Notes: generated by a model from the sequence alone, not told the origin. A DNA stretch of 64,000 nucleotides from Caballeronia catudaia (GCF_001544755.2 NZ_FCOF02000003.1:248001-312000); one strand, 5' to 3'. Shown: positions 24,345 through 34,193, counted from the stretch's first letter. Numbers and translations: made by a program.

Positions 24345-26573
24345 ATGTCCACCGCGCCTGATATCACGCAGTCTTTCATTGGACGGCCCCAGTCGCGCAT
24401 CGACGGACCGCTGAAGGTCTGCGGCCGCGCGCCTTACACATCCGACGTCGACTTGCCCGGCATGCTGTACGCCGTGCCGGTCGGCAGCACCATCGCGAGC
24501 GGCAGGATCACGTCGCTCGAATTCGCCGCCGCGCAAACCATGCCTGGCGTGAAGCTGATTCTGCATCGCGGCAATATCGGCCGCTTCTACCGCATCTCGG
24601 GCAATTCCATCGACACCGGTTTCGTCGATGAAAACCGCCCGCCCTTCGAAGACGACATCATTCGCTATTACGGGCAGTACGTCGCGCTCGTCGTCGCGGA
24701 GACGTTCGAGCAGGCGAGCGCCGCGGCCGCCGCGATCAAGGTCGGTTACGACAAGACGCCGCATGACGTGAGCGCGACGCTCGATATCGACAGGAAGCTC
24801 GATACGCACAGCGAACGCGGCTATCCCGACAAGGCGTTCGACGATGCGCCCGTGAAGATCGACGAGACGTATGTGACGCCCGTCGAGACGCATAACCCGA
24901 TCGAACTGCATGCGACCATCGCGCACTGGAACGGCGAAACTTATACGTTCTACGAAACGAGTCAGGCCGTCGCGAATCATCAGGGCACGCTGATGCAGAT
25001 GATGGGCCTGCCGAAAGAGAAAGTGCGCGTGATCTCGCGTTATCTCGGCTCGGGCTTCGGCGGCAAGCTATGGATGTGGCCGCATTCGCTGCTCGCCGCG
25101 GCCGCGACGCGACAACTGGAACGGCCCGTCAAGCTCGTGCTGTCGCGCAAGATGATGTTCCAGAACGTCGGGCACCGGCCGACGACGCAGCAGCGCGTGC
25201 GGCTCGCGGCGACGCAGGACGGCAAGCTCGTGTCGCTGCGGCATGACTTCGTGAATCACGAGGCCATCGCCGACGACTATGCGGAAGACTGCGGCGAAGC
25301 GACGCCTTCCATGTACAGCACGCCCAATCTTCGCGTGACGGGCGGCACGGTCAAGCGCAATGTCGGCTCGCCCACGTCGATGCGCGGACCCGGCGCCGTG
25401 CCCGGTTTGTACGCGCTCGAATCGGCGATGGATGAGCTGGCCATCGCGCTGAAGATCGATCCTGTCGAGCTGCGTTTGCGCAATGAGCCGAAAGTCGATG
25501 AAAGCAGCGGCTTGCCGTTTTCATCGCGGCATTTCGTCGAATGCCTGAAGACCGGCGCGGAGAAATTCGGCTGGAGCAAGCGCACGCCGGAAGTCGGCTC
25601 GATGAAGCGCGATGGCTTGACGCTCGGCTGGGGCGTCGGCGCATGCAGTTGGCCGGGCCTGCGCTTCTCGGCGGACGCGACCGTCGACCTGCGCGCGGAT
25701 GGCACAGCGCGCGTCGCGTGCGGCACGCAGGATATCGGCACGGGCACGTACACGATCCTCGCGCAGATCGTCGCGGAGCATACGGGCATTCCGCTCGACA
25801 GGATCGAAGTCGGCCTCGGCGACACCGCGCTGCCGCTCGGTCCGGTATCGGGCGGTTCGGCGGCGACGGCATCGGTGATTCCGGCGGTATCGGATGCGGT
25901 GCGCGGGGCCATCAAGACGCTGCTCGCGCGTGCATCGAAGATCGAAGAGTTACCCTTCGCAGGCGTCAAAGCGGAAGAGCTCGCGATGAGCGGCGGGCAT
26001 GTGCATCGCAAGAACGAGCGGCCGGAGAGCGGCGTGCCGTTTGCGCGCATTCTCGAAGCGGCGAAGCTGCATGCGGCGTCGGGCAACGGCAGCGCGAAAG
26101 GCGGCTTCGACGATCCGCTGAAGAAGAAGTGGTCGATCCACTCGTACGGCGCGCATTTCGCCGAAGTGACGTGGGAACCCGCGACGGCGCGTCTGCGCGT
26201 GAGCCGCGTCGTGACCGTGATCGATGCGGGCAAGATCCTGAATCCGCGTGCGGGCCGCAATCAGATAGAAGGCGCGGTCGTGATGGGCGTCGGCATGGCG
26301 CTTTTCGAGCACACCGTTTACGACGAACGAAGCGGCGCGCCGGTCAACAGCAGTCTCGCCGATTACGTCGTCGCAACGAATGCGGATACGCCGAAGATGG
26401 ACGTCACCTTTCTAGACTATCCCGATACGATCTTCAACGAGCTCGGCGCGCGCGGGATCGCGGAGATCGGGCTGGCGGGGATCGCGGCGGCGATCACGGG
26501 CGCGGTATATCACGCGACGGGCGTGCGCGTGAGGAAGCTGCCGGTGATGATCGAGGATTTGTTGAAGGCGTAG
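24345..26573 (+). CDS. Molybdenum aldehyde oxidoreductase, molybdopterin catalytic subunit (PaoC/YagR-like)
   Basis: A 742-residue catalytic subunit. It opens with FIGRPQSRIDGPLKVCGRAP, then SRYLGSGFGGKLWMWPH around the Mo-cofactor, RGPGAVPGLYALESAMDELA, GTQDIGTGTYTILAQIV, and the base catalyst Glu in ARGIAEIGLAGIAAAITGA near the C-terminus. PaoABC-type enzymes (cytosine-dinucleotide Mo cofactor) oxidise a wide range of aromatic aldehydes to acids; benzaldehyde to benzoate would feed the ben-cat genes of this window, which is inference. No XdhC/PaoD-like maturation gene is beside it. Confidence 0.92.
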   Translation: MSTAPDITQSFIGRPQSRIDGPLKVCGRAPYTSDVDLPGMLYAVPVGSTIASGRITSLEFAAAQTMPGVKLILHRGNIGRFYRISGNSIDTGFVDENRPPFEDDIIRYYGQYVALVVAETFEQASAAAAAIKVGYDKTPHDVSATLDIDRKLDTHSERGYPDKAFDDAPVKIDETYVTPVETHNPIELHATIAHWNGETYTFYETSQAVANHQGTLMQMMGLPKEKVRVISRYLGSGFGGKLWMWPHSLLAAAATRQLERPVKLVLSRKMMFQNVGHRPTTQQRVRLAATQDGKLVSLRHDFVNHEAIADDYAEDCGEATPSMYSTPNLRVTGGTVKRNVGSPTSMRGPGAVPGLYALESAMDELAIALKIDPVELRLRNEPKVDESSGLPFSSRHFVECLKTGAEKFGWSKRTPEVGSMKRDGLTLGWGVGACSWPGLRFSADATVDLRADGTARVACGTQDIGTGTYTILAQIVAEHTGIPLDRIEVGLGDTALPLGPVSGGSAATASVIPAVSDAVRGAIKTLLARASKIEELPFAGVKAEELAMSGGHVHRKNERPESGVPFARILEAAKLHAASGNGSAKGGFDDPLKKKWSIHSYGAHFAEVTWEPATARLRVSRVVTVIDAGKILNPRAGRNQIEGAVVMGVGMALFEHTVYDERSGAPVNSSLADYVVATNADTPKMDVTFLDYPDTIFNELGARGIAEIGLAGIAAAITGAVYHATGVRVRKLPVMIEDLLKA

Positions 26574-26587
26574 GTGTTGGAACATGA

Positions 26588-26630
26588 AGCCCGGTCTTTT
26601 CGCGTCGTTCGCCGGCGCGAAAGCCGGGCT
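26588..26630. other. Long imperfect hairpin after the aldehyde oxidoreductase operon
   Basis: AGCCCGG (26588-26594) pairs with CCGGGCT (26624-26630), and TTTTCGCG pairs with CGCGAAA inside it, giving about 15 bp with one bulge. It begins 14 nt after the stop of the Mo subunit. No T-run follows on either strand, so it may protect the 3' end or end transcription with Rho. Confidence 0.45.
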
Positions 26631-26642
26631 GATTCGCGTTCG

Positions 26643-26648
26643 TATAAT
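26643..26648 (+). promoter_or_regulatory. Perfect -10 box (TATAAT) before the UPF0149 gene
   Basis: TATAAT 48 nt before the TTG start of the UPF0149 gene. No good -35 hexamer is seen 17 nt upstream; the long hairpin occupies that place. Confidence 0.4.
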
Positions 26649-26695
26649 GGCGCCACGCGGCGCATCGTCGAGCCGCTCATTTATCGGAAAACGAA

Positions 26696-27406
26696 TTGAA
26701 AGACTCCAATGCGAAGCCGCTGACCGAAGGCGAACTCGATCGCCTCGAAGAATTGCTCGCTTCCTTCGATAACGCGATGACTCTGGAGAGGGTCGATGGC
26801 TTTTTCGCGGCGTTGATATGCGGCCCTGAACTGGTCCAGTTGGAGGAATGGCTGCTCGCGGTGCTGGGCGAAAACTATGCGCGCGCGAATGACGATGACG
26901 CCCGGAATACGGTGTTGCTGCTGATTCGTCACTGGAACACGATCGCTGACACGCTCGAGTTCACACTGAGCGAAGAGACTGTCTATCTGCCGGTGCTATC
27001 GCTGGACGAGGAAGATGGCGTCGCTCATGCCAACGAATGGGCAGACGGCTTCATGGACGGCATAAACATGCGCCGTGAAAGCTGGCAGGAGTTGTTCAGC
27101 GACGAGAATCACGCAGGATCGCTGGTTCCGGTTCTGATGCTCTACCACGAGGACGATCCGGATCCGGAACTGCGCACCGATCCCAAGGCGCTGGAAAACC
27201 GCGAGGAAATCATTCAGGTGATGATCGCGAGCCTGACCCATATCTATCGCTATTTCGACGAGCGGCGGCAGGAGAATGCGCGGCGCGACGCCGCCGAGTC
27301 GATGCCACGCAAAAGCGATAAAGTCGGCAGAAACGAACCGTGCCCGTGCGGCAGCGGGCGCAAGTACAAGCATTGCTGCGGGGCGGGTTCTTCTACGCTG
27401 CATTGA
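26696..27406 (+). CDS. UPF0149 (YgfB/YecA) family protein with C-terminal SEC-C motif
   Basis: A 236-residue protein with a TTG start ([20 protein letters not shown]) behind CGGAAAA. The helical UPF0149 domain includes [18 protein letters not shown] and [15 protein letters not shown]. The tail [20 protein letters not shown] (about 212-231) is a complete SEC-C zinc motif as in SecA. Such proteins are thought to contact the ribosome or SecA-related machinery, but their role is uncertain. It is a single-gene unit after the molybdoenzyme operon. Confidence 0.88.
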   Translation: MKDSNAKPLTEGELDRLEELLASFDNAMTLERVDGFFAALICGPELVQLEEWLLAVLGENYARANDDDARNTVLLLIRHWNTIADTLEFTLSEETVYLPVLSLDEEDGVAHANEWADGFMDGINMRRESWQELFSDENHAGSLVPVLMLYHEDDPDPELRTDPKALENREEIIQVMIASLTHIYRYFDERRQENARRDAAESMPRKSDKVGRNEPCPCGSGRKYKHCCGAGSSTLH

Positions 27407-27507
27407 ACGGCGGGCGGCGGGCGGATGAGGGCAAAAACGCTATGCTAGACTGCGTTCGCATCCTTATTCGGCCGCGAGCTCTCGTAACGCTCATATACGT
27501 AACTGCC

Positions 27508-27798
27508 ATGAAGCCATCTGACGCTCTGCAAGCTCACCGTAACGACATTCGTCGCGTCGTCGAAGCACATCGCGCCAAGAATGCGCGCATCTTCGGTTCG
27601 GTCGCGCGTGGAGAAGATACCGAGGAAAGCGATCTCGATCTGCTGATCGACCCTACGCCGGAAACGTCGCTACTCGACATCGGCGCGATTCGGCATGAGT
27701 TGCGCGAGCTGCTCGGCGTGAAGGTGGATGTGCTCACTCCCGGCGCACTCCCCGACCGGAGTCGCGATGCAATCGTCGCGGGCGCTGTTCCGGTATGA
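27508..27798 (+). CDS. MntA-type minimal nucleotidyltransferase (antitoxin)
   Basis: A 96-residue MNT protein with the polymerase-beta signature IFGSVARGEDTEESDLDLLI (residues 28-47), giving the GS motif and the two catalytic Asp (42, 44). In MntA-HepT systems this enzyme AMPylates the HEPN toxin next to the R-x4-H-x-Y motif and so silences it. The downstream HEPN gene overlaps by 4 nt (ATGA), which fits that pairing. The longer upstream frame lacks domain support; ATG 27508 begins the domain. Confidence 0.88.
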   Translation: MKPSDALQAHRNDIRRVVEAHRAKNARIFGSVARGEDTEESDLDLLIDPTPETSLLDIGAIRHELRELLGVKVDVLTPGALPDRSRDAIVAGAVPV

Positions 27799-28163
27799 GT
27801 CGAGACGCGGTGACGCTGCGCGAATACATCGATCACGTCATCACCGCGATCGGACGTATCAAGCGCTATACCGATGGACTCGACGAAGCCGCCTTCCGCA
27901 ACGATGAATTCGCACAGGACGCGGTGATCCGCAACGTCGAAGTCGTCGGTGAGGCGTGCAGGAATATCCGTCGATATTTTCCTACGTTCGCCGCTCAACA
28001 TCCCGAAGTGCCGTTCCAGTCCGCGTATGAAATGCGTAACGCGTTGACGCACGGTTACCATAAGATCGACCTCGGCATTCTCTGGGTGACGATTCGCGAA
28101 GATCTTCCGGCTCTTGGCAGACAGTTCGAGTCGCTCGCTGTCGATTTGGACGGTGCAATCTAG
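27795..28163 (+). CDS. HepT-type HEPN ribonuclease toxin (DUF86)
   Basis: A 122-residue all-helical HEPN protein. The active motif R-x4-H-x-Y is intact as RNALTHGY (81-88). HepT toxins cut RNA, and the Tyr in this motif is the residue AMPylated by MntA in the characterised Shewanella pair. NVEVVGEACRNIRRYFP is another conserved block. It is translationally coupled to the MntA-like gene. Such modules stabilise replicons and have been linked to phage defence. Confidence 0.88.
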   Translation: MSRDAVTLREYIDHVITAIGRIKRYTDGLDEAAFRNDEFAQDAVIRNVEVVGEACRNIRRYFPTFAAQHPEVPFQSAYEMRNALTHGYHKIDLGILWVTIREDLPALGRQFESLAVDLDGAI

Positions 28164-28301
28164 CGGCAATTCAAAAATCTGGCCCTCTTCAGGCACACCG
28201 CTTGCACCTTCCCCGCGCTTCGATCCTCCCCCAAGACGCGCTAACATAGGGACCAGCCCATCCTCAAAACCCCTGTGTAGCAGCAATCAGCCGGAGTGCC
28301 C

Positions 28302-30479
28302 ATGAACGACATGATCAAACAACACGGCCTGCAGGTCGACGCCAGCCTCGCAAGGTTCGTCGATGAAGAAGCCATCCCCGGCACGGGCGTCGACAGCGCA
28401 TCGTTCTGGAAAGGTTTCGATGCCATCGTGCACGATCTCGCCCCGAAGAACCGCGCACTGCTCGCCGAGCGCGACCGCCTCCAGACCGAGCTCGACAACT
28501 GGCATCGCAGCAATCCCGGCCCCGTGCGCGATCTGCGCGCCTATCGCAAGTTTCTGGAAGACATCGGCTATATCGTGTCCGCGCCCGCGCATGTGCAGGC
28601 GAGCACCGCCAATGTCGATCGCGAAATCGCCGAGCAGGCCGGCCCGCAACTCGTCGTGCCGCTCTCGAATCTCCGCTATGCGCTCAACGCCGCCAACGCG
28701 CGCTGGGGCAGCCTCTACGACGCGCTCTACGGCACCGACGCCATCGACGAATCCGATGGCGCCGAGCGCACCGCGCAATTCAATCCGAAGCGCGGCGCAA
28801 AAGTGATCGCCTACGCGCGCGCGTTCCTCGACGACCACGCGCCTCTCGCCCACGGCTCGCATGCCGATGCGACGAAGTACAGCGTCGAGCAAGGCAAACT
28901 CGTCGTCACGCTGAAGGACGGCGCCAGGGGCGGACTCGCGAACGGCGAACAGTTCGCGGGCTTTCAGGGCGATGCGAAAGAGCCGTCCGCGATTCTGCTC
29001 AAGCACAACGACCTGCACTTCGAGATCCAGATCGACGCGAACCATTCCATCGGCAAAACGGATGCCGCGCACGTCAAGGACGTGCTGATGGAAGCGGCGG
29101 TGAGCACGATCATCGACTGTGAAGATTCGGTCGCCGCCGTCGATGCCGCCGACAAGACGCAGCTCTATCGCAACTGGCTCGGCCTCATGCAAGGCCATCT
29201 CGCCGAGCAGGTGACGAAGAACGGCAAGAGCTTCACGCGCAGAATGAACCCGGACCGCGAATACACCGCGCCCAATGGCGGCACGGTCAAGCTGCACGGA
29301 CGTTCGCTCTTGTTCGTTCGCAACGTCGGCCATCTGATGACGAATCCCGCCGTGCTCGACCGCGACGGCAACGAGATTCCGGAAGGCATCCTCGACGCCG
29401 TGATGACCACGCTCGGCGCGATGCACGATCTCAAGAACAAGATGAACTCGCGCACGGGTTCCATCTATATCGTGAAGCCGAAGATGCACGGCCCCGCCGA
29501 AGTCGCGTTCGCGGACGAGCTGTTCTCGCGCGTCGAAGATCTGCTCGGCTTGCCGCGTCACACGATCAAGATGGGCATCATGGACGAGGAGCGGCGCACG
29601 AGCGTGAATCTGAAGGCGTGCATCGCGGCGGCGGGCGCGCGCGTGGCGTTCATCAACACGGGCTTTCTGGATCGCACCGGCGACGAGATGCATTCGTCGA
29701 TGGAAGCCGGCCCGATGATGCGCAAGGGCGACATGAAGTCATCGAAGTGGATCAGCGCGTACGAGCGCAGCAACGTGCTCGTCGGCCTGAACACGGGCCT
29801 GCGCGGTCGGGCGCAGATCGGCAAGGGCATGTGGGCGATGCCCGATCTCATGCACGCGATGCTCGAGCAGAAGATTGCGCATCCGCGCGCGGGCGCGAAC
29901 ACCGCATGGGTGCCCTCGCCCACGGCGGCTACGCTGCACGCGCTGCACTATCACATGGTCGATGTGCAACAGGTTCAGCAGGAACTCGAAAGCATCGACT
30001 ACGACAGCCAGAGAAACGAGCTGCTCGATGGCTTGCTGACGATTCCCGTCGTCGATAAGCCGTCGTGGTCGGAAGAGGACATCAGGAACGAAATCGAGAA
30101 CAACGCGCAGGGCATTCTCGGCTATGTGGTGCGCTGGGTCGATCAGGGCGTCGGCTGCTCGAAGGTGCCGGACATTCACGATGTGGGCCTGATGGAAGAC
30201 CGCGCGACGCTGCGCATTTCGAGCCAGCACATCGCGAACTGGCTGCGGCATGGCATCGTCACGGAAGAACAGGTTCGCGCGACGCTCGAACGCATGGCCG
30301 CCGTGGTCGACAAGCAGAACGACGCCGATCCGACCTATCGCCCGATGGCGCCTTCATTCGATAGCTCGTACGCGTTCAAGGCCGCCTGTGCGCTCGTGTT
30401 CGAAGGCCGCACGCAGCCGAGCGGTTATACGGAACCGCTGCTGCACAAGTTCCGGTTAGCGGCCAAGCAATCGATGTAA
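28302..30479 (+). CDS. glcB: Malate synthase G
   Basis: A 725-residue enzyme, the expected length for isoform G. It condenses glyoxylate with acetyl-CoA to malate in the glyoxylate bypass or glycolate route. Landmarks include [72 protein letters not shown] and the CoA-side [17 protein letters not shown]. The ATG at 28302 follows CGGAG; an in-frame GTG lies at 28296. Isocitrate lyase is not in this window. The gene is monocistronic. Confidence 0.96.
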   Translation: MNDMIKQHGLQVDASLARFVDEEAIPGTGVDSASFWKGFDAIVHDLAPKNRALLAERDRLQTELDNWHRSNPGPVRDLRAYRKFLEDIGYIVSAPAHVQASTANVDREIAEQAGPQLVVPLSNLRYALNAANARWGSLYDALYGTDAIDESDGAERTAQFNPKRGAKVIAYARAFLDDHAPLAHGSHADATKYSVEQGKLVVTLKDGARGGLANGEQFAGFQGDAKEPSAILLKHNDLHFEIQIDANHSIGKTDAAHVKDVLMEAAVSTIIDCEDSVAAVDAADKTQLYRNWLGLMQGHLAEQVTKNGKSFTRRMNPDREYTAPNGGTVKLHGRSLLFVRNVGHLMTNPAVLDRDGNEIPEGILDAVMTTLGAMHDLKNKMNSRTGSIYIVKPKMHGPAEVAFADELFSRVEDLLGLPRHTIKMGIMDEERRTSVNLKACIAAAGARVAFINTGFLDRTGDEMHSSMEAGPMMRKGDMKSSKWISAYERSNVLVGLNTGLRGRAQIGKGMWAMPDLMHAMLEQKIAHPRAGANTAWVPSPTAATLHALHYHMVDVQQVQQELESIDYDSQRNELLDGLLTIPVVDKPSWSEEDIRNEIENNAQGILGYVVRWVDQGVGCSKVPDIHDVGLMEDRATLRISSQHIANWLRHGIVTEEQVRATLERMAAVVDKQNDADPTYRPMAPSFDSSYAFKAACALVFEGRTQPSGYTEPLLHKFRLAAKQSM

Positions 30480-30498
30480 GCCGTCGAGCGGCGGCGGG

Positions 30499-30684
30499 TC
30501 ACTGCTCCGACCAGAGCTTGCCCGCCGTCGCCCAGTTCTCGCGCTTCACATCGGTCAGAATGATATCGACCGAACCCGGCTCGCAGCCGAGCGTCTCGCA
30601 TGTCGTGCGCGTGATCGCCTCGACGAACTTGCGCTTCTCTTCCTGCGTGCGGCCTTCGAATAGCTGAATGTTGAATGTCGGCAT
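30499..30684 (-). CDS. 4-oxalocrotonate tautomerase family protein
   Basis: A 61-residue protein, MPTFNIQLFEGRTQEEKRKF, with the catalytic Pro directly after Met, the GRT-x-EEKR pattern and a small beta-alpha-beta fold. These hexameric or trimeric enzymes move double bonds in keto/enol acids. It follows the class II aldolase gene after 26 nt on the same strand, so it is the last gene of a three-gene unit; a tautomerase behind an aldolase makes sense for handling an unsaturated or enol acid. The substrate is not known. Confidence 0.85.
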   Translation of the reverse strand: MPTFNIQLFEGRTQEEKRKFVEAITRTTCETLGCEPGSVDIILTDVKRENWATAGKLWSEQ

Positions 30685-30710
30685 GGCGTCGGTCTCCCGT
30701 TGAGTTGAAT

Positions 30711-31487
30711 TCAGTCGCGATAAGACGCATCGATACGGTCGAGCTTGCGCAATAGCGCCGGCCATTCGAGCGCGCCTTCGATGGCGTCATCGTCGTGCAA
30801 TTGCGCCGCGGTACGCGTGACGACTTCGGGCGTCGGCACGATCATCTTCCCCACGCCCGCGAGCGCGCGAAGCTGAATATCGCATGCCTTGACGAGCATA
30901 TCCATCAGCACATAAGCCTCGGCGACGGTGCGCCCGAGCGTGAGCGGCCCATGATTGCGCAGCAGCATCGCGCGATGCGCGCCGAGACTCTTCACCAGCC
31001 GCTCGCCTTCCGCCGGCGAAAACGCCAGGCCTTCGTAATCGTGATACGCGAGATGGCCATGAAAGCGCATCGCGTGCTGCGACGCGGGCAGCAGGCCATG
31101 CGGCTGCGTCGATACCGCGATCGCCTCGCGCACATGCAGATGCATCACGCAAACGGCATCGTCGCGCGCGGCATGCACCGCGCCATGCAGCGCGAAGCCC
31201 GTCGCGTTCACCGGATGCGCGCTTGCGCCGATCACGTTGCCGTCGATATCGATCTTCACGAGATTGCTCGCGGTGACTTCATCGAACGAAAGCCCGAACG
31301 GATTGATGAGAAAGCGCCCTGGCTCGCCCGACACGCTCGCGGAAATGTGCGTATAGACGACATCGTCCCAGCCGTTGAGCGCGACAAGCCGATACGCGGC
31401 GGCGAGATCTTCGCGCGCGGGCTGTTCGGTCTCCGAGCGCGGCCCGCTTTCCGCGATCCTGCGCTCAGGCGTGTGGTTGAACGACAT
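30711..31487 (-). CDS. Class II aldolase/adducin family protein
   Basis: A 258-residue protein with the zinc-dependent class II aldolase domain: AAYRLVALNGWDDVVYTHIS, then FLINPFGLSFDEVTASNLVK, and the metal ligands in MHLHVREA and RNHGPLTLG. The ATG at 31487 has AGGAG 8 nt upstream, even though this makes it overlap the end of the preceding urea-transporter-like gene by 23 nt. Family members cleave phosphorylated sugars or act as decarboxylases; this subgroup is often seen in small catabolic operons. The overlap on both sides implies a single message. Confidence 0.85.
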   Translation of the reverse strand: MSFNHTPERRIAESGPRSETEQPAREDLAAAYRLVALNGWDDVVYTHISASVSGEPGRFLINPFGLSFDEVTASNLVKIDIDGNVIGASAHPVNATGFALHGAVHAARDDAVCVMHLHVREAIAVSTQPHGLLPASQHAMRFHGHLAYHDYEGLAFSPAEGERLVKSLGAHRAMLLRNHGPLTLGRTVAEAYVLMDMLVKACDIQLRALAGVGKMIVPTPEVVTRTAAQLHDDDAIEGALEWPALLRKLDRIDASYRD

Positions 31488-32376
31488 GCGATTCTCCTTG
31501 TTGCGATGTTCCCGACAAGCGCCGCGCGAGCACGATCACCGCCCACGACGCCAGCACGAACGGCGCGGTCAGCGCGGCGATGCCGGCGCAATCGATCGAG
31601 CGTTCGATCAGCACCGCGGCGACGATCGCGACGAACGCATAACGCTTGCCGAGCGGCGCGGCCGCGAGCGCGGCCAGCGCCGCGTTGAAGCCGCATGCGC
31701 CCGATAGCACGACCGCATCGCTCGCGCCGCCCAGCGCGTGCAGCGTGGCGCCGAGCGCGCTGCCCGCGAGCGCCCACGCAGCCTGCGACGGCCGCGACGC
31801 GAACAGCCCCGCCGCGATCAATGCGCCGGCGAGCGCGCCGGTCGCGAACGTGATCGGCGCGAGACCCGCGAACGCGGCTTGCAGGATCGGAACGAGGCCG
31901 GCGGCTACTTGCGGGATCGCGCCCGTGTCGCCGCGATCGGCGAAAAGCGGCAGCCAGCACCAGGTCACGATGATCGCCGGGCTGGAGAAGATCGGCAGCC
32001 GGTAGCGCGACAGCACGCGCGTGAGTCTGGCAGCGAGAAAGGTGGCGAACATCGCCGCGACGATCGCGACGGCCGCAGCCTGCGACGCATCGCCGATGAA
32101 CGTGAACGCGGCCAGCGCGGCGAGCGCGCCGTTGAAGCCGTAGAGATCGTCACGGAAAGCAGGCGCGTCGCGCTCTTCGATGATGACGCTGATGACATTG
32201 CCCGTCAGCGTGCCGATCAGAAGCCCGCAAGCGAGGCGCGGGCTCGCGCACAGGACGGCGAGAAACAGCAGCGCGCCGGTCGCGGCATGGCGCTGAAGCA
32301 CGATCTGCCCGATCGCGCGGGCGAAGCTGCGGAGCTGGTCGCCGAAAGCGGCGTTCGAATGGAGAGCGGAAGACAT
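31465..32376 (-). CDS. Urea transporter (UT)-family-like membrane protein
   Basis: A 303-residue, very hydrophobic protein with about ten spans. The internal repeat of the UT family is visible as DLYGFNGALAALAAFTFIGD in the first half and SGACGFNAALAALAAAPLGK in the second. In urea transporters these repeats form a trimeric channel for urea. It is encoded upstream of a class II aldolase and a tautomerase, with no urease or allophanate gene near, so the transported molecule might not be urea. The C-terminus overlaps the aldolase gene. Confidence 0.75.
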   Translation of the reverse strand: MSSALHSNAAFGDQLRSFARAIGQIVLQRHAATGALLFLAVLCASPRLACGLLIGTLTGNVISVIIEERDAPAFRDDLYGFNGALAALAAFTFIGDASQAAAVAIVAAMFATFLAARLTRVLSRYRLPIFSSPAIIVTWCWLPLFADRGDTGAIPQVAAGLVPILQAAFAGLAPITFATGALAGALIAAGLFASRPSQAAWALAGSALGATLHALGGASDAVVLSGACGFNAALAALAAAPLGKRYAFVAIVAAVLIERSIDCAGIAALTAPFVLASWAVIVLARRLSGTSQQGESHVVQPHA

Positions 32377-32508
32377 GCTGGGCGGGCGACGGCGTGCGAA
32401 GCCGCCAGCATAAAGCAGCCGGCGCGCGCCGTGCGACGGCGGGCCGAATAATCTGTATGTGATCTGAAGCGAAAGGCGCGGCGAACGCGCGCCAGAGAAG
32501 GATGAAGC

Positions 32509-32715
32509 TTAGTTGAACGCCATCGGAACCAGCGGCGTCGGCTCGCCCGTACCCGGATTCGCCAGCGACAGTTCCGCATTCAACTTCACCATTTCCGTGA
32601 CGTTATCGCGGAAGTTCGGGTGCTTTTCCCACGTGATGTAGCTCGCGTCCATGACGGCGGACAGCGTGAGCAGGCAAAAAGCGACTTTTTCGAGCACTTG
32701 GAAGTGGCGGCGCAT
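32509..32715 (-). CDS. Small conserved hypothetical protein (68 aa)
   Basis: A 68-residue protein starting MRRHFQVLEKVAFCLLTLSA, with a short hydrophobic segment (12-22) followed by a polar tail ending TGEPTPLVPMAFN. A GAGGAA site lies about 7 nt before ATG, which supports translation. The hydrophobic part is short for a cleaved signal and may be a membrane anchor. It stands alone, preceded by an AT-rich region with a 10-bp direct repeat (TAAGGGTTTT at 32753 and 32767). Not a family I can name. Confidence 0.6.
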   Translation of the reverse strand: MRRHFQVLEKVAFCLLTLSAVMDASYITWEKHPNFRDNVTEMVKLNAELSLANPGTGEPTPLVPMAFN

Positions 32716-32831
32716 GATCTGTTCCTCAATCTTTGCGGCATTGTAACAGACTTAAGGGTTTTCCCCTAAGGGTTTTGTTGCAATGCCTCAAATAGCCGCC
32801 CGACAACCGTTATGCCCGAACCCTGCTTCGG

Positions 32832-33971
32832 CTACATCGATGCGTCCAGGATCGCTTCGTAATCCGCGCTCGACGCCTCGCGTGGATTCGTCTTATGACT
32901 GTGATCCTTGAGCGCGCCCGCGACGATGCGCGGAAACAGTTCGCGCGTGACGCCGAGTTCACCAAGGCCGCGCGGCAGGCCGAGCGTCGCGGTCATCGCG
33001 CGGACCGCTTCGCCGACTTCGCTCCCGGATTTCAGGCCCATCGCCTGCGCGATGCGATTCAGCTTGCCCTCTTCCTGCATCGACGGCGCGCTGCTGTTGA
33101 ACGCGATCACCGCGGGCAGAAAGATCGCGTTGAGCGTGCCGTGATGGAGCTTCGGATTAATGCCGCCGAGCGAGTGACTCAGGCTGTGCACGCAGCCGAG
33201 GCCTTTCTGGAACGCGAGCGCGCCTTGCATCGATGCGCTCATCATGTTCCAGCGCGCGATGCGGTCCGAGCCGTCGCGCGTCGCCCGCTCGATGTGACGC
33301 CATGCGCGCCACAGGCCGTCGAGCGCGATGCCGTCGGCGGGTGCGTTGAACGCGGGCACCATGAAGGTTTCGAGGCAATGCGCGATCGCGTCCATGCCGG
33401 TCGCGGCGGTGAGCATCGGCGGCAGGCCGAGCGTGAGTTCCGGGTCGCAGATCGCCACTTTCGGCACGACATGCGGCGAGATCACGCCGACCTTGCGGCC
33501 ATCGTCGAGAATGAGGATCGCGCCGCGGCCCACTTCGCTGCCCGTGCCTGCGGTCGTCGGAACGGCGATGACCGGCGCGGTCTTCGCCGTGATGCGCGCG
33601 AGGCCGCCTTCGATGACCGCGAAGCTCTGCAGCGGGCCGTCGTGCGTCGCGCAGACCGCCACGCCTTTCGCGAGATCGATCGACGAGCCGCCGCCCGCCG
33701 CGATCACGCCATCGCACTGATTCTCCTTGAACATCGCGACGGCTTCGCGCACGGCCGCTTCGTTCGGATTCGGCGGCGTGCCGTCGAACACCGGCACGGG
33801 CGAGGATGAATTCAGCGCATCGAGCACCTTGTCGAGCAGGCCGGCGGCGCGAATGCCGGCATCGGTCACGACGAGCGGGCGGCGAATGCCGAGGCGTTCG
33901 CACTCGCTTGCAAGCAGGCGCACCGCGCCGAAATCGAATTGAATCTGCGTGATGTAATTGATGAGGGGCAT
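32832..33971 (-). CDS. Iron-containing alcohol dehydrogenase
   Basis: A 379-residue group III dehydrogenase. NAD-binding GGGSSIDLAKGVAV and PTTAGTGSEVGRGAI are present, and the metal-ligand region has DAIAHCLE and the iron His in KGLGCVHSLSHSLGG and KLHHGTLNAIFLP. The start MPLINYITQIQFDFGA (33971) fits the family; the upstream extension does not. These enzymes reduce or oxidise alcohols, hydroxy acids or maleylacetate. The gene is solitary. A shorter maleylacetate-reductase-like role is possible, but the length and motifs fit the general group better. Confidence 0.9.
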   Translation of the reverse strand: MPLINYITQIQFDFGAVRLLASECERLGIRRPLVVTDAGIRAAGLLDKVLDALNSSSPVPVFDGTPPNPNEAAVREAVAMFKENQCDGVIAAGGGSSIDLAKGVAVCATHDGPLQSFAVIEGGLARITAKTAPVIAVPTTAGTGSEVGRGAILILDDGRKVGVISPHVVPKVAICDPELTLGLPPMLTAATGMDAIAHCLETFMVPAFNAPADGIALDGLWRAWRHIERATRDGSDRIARWNMMSASMQGALAFQKGLGCVHSLSHSLGGINPKLHHGTLNAIFLPAVIAFNSSAPSMQEEGKLNRIAQAMGLKSGSEVGEAVRAMTATLGLPRGLGELGVTRELFPRIVAGALKDHSHKTNPREASSADYEAILDASM

Positions 33972-34193
33972 GGTGACTGACTGAAGGTTAGGGTCGATGC
34001 CGCTTTGCAAAGCCCGCTTGCAAGCGGCACGGCGCCTGTCAGTATAGAAGCCGACGCCCCGGCGCGATATTGACTAGTTTCGATACCGTGATGACTTTTA
34101 CTCAACCCAGGCCCTCTTGACGACGTAGCGTCAGAAGCGGAAGTCGTCGAAGAACTTCTCGCGTTCGATCACGGTGAGTGCGGCGCGCTTGCA

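Noticed and set aside
34102..34193. Minus-strand stretch reading EREKFFDDFRF then stop, then RYVVKRAW
   Set aside because: It looks like a protein tail, but is too short and interrupted to assign to any family.
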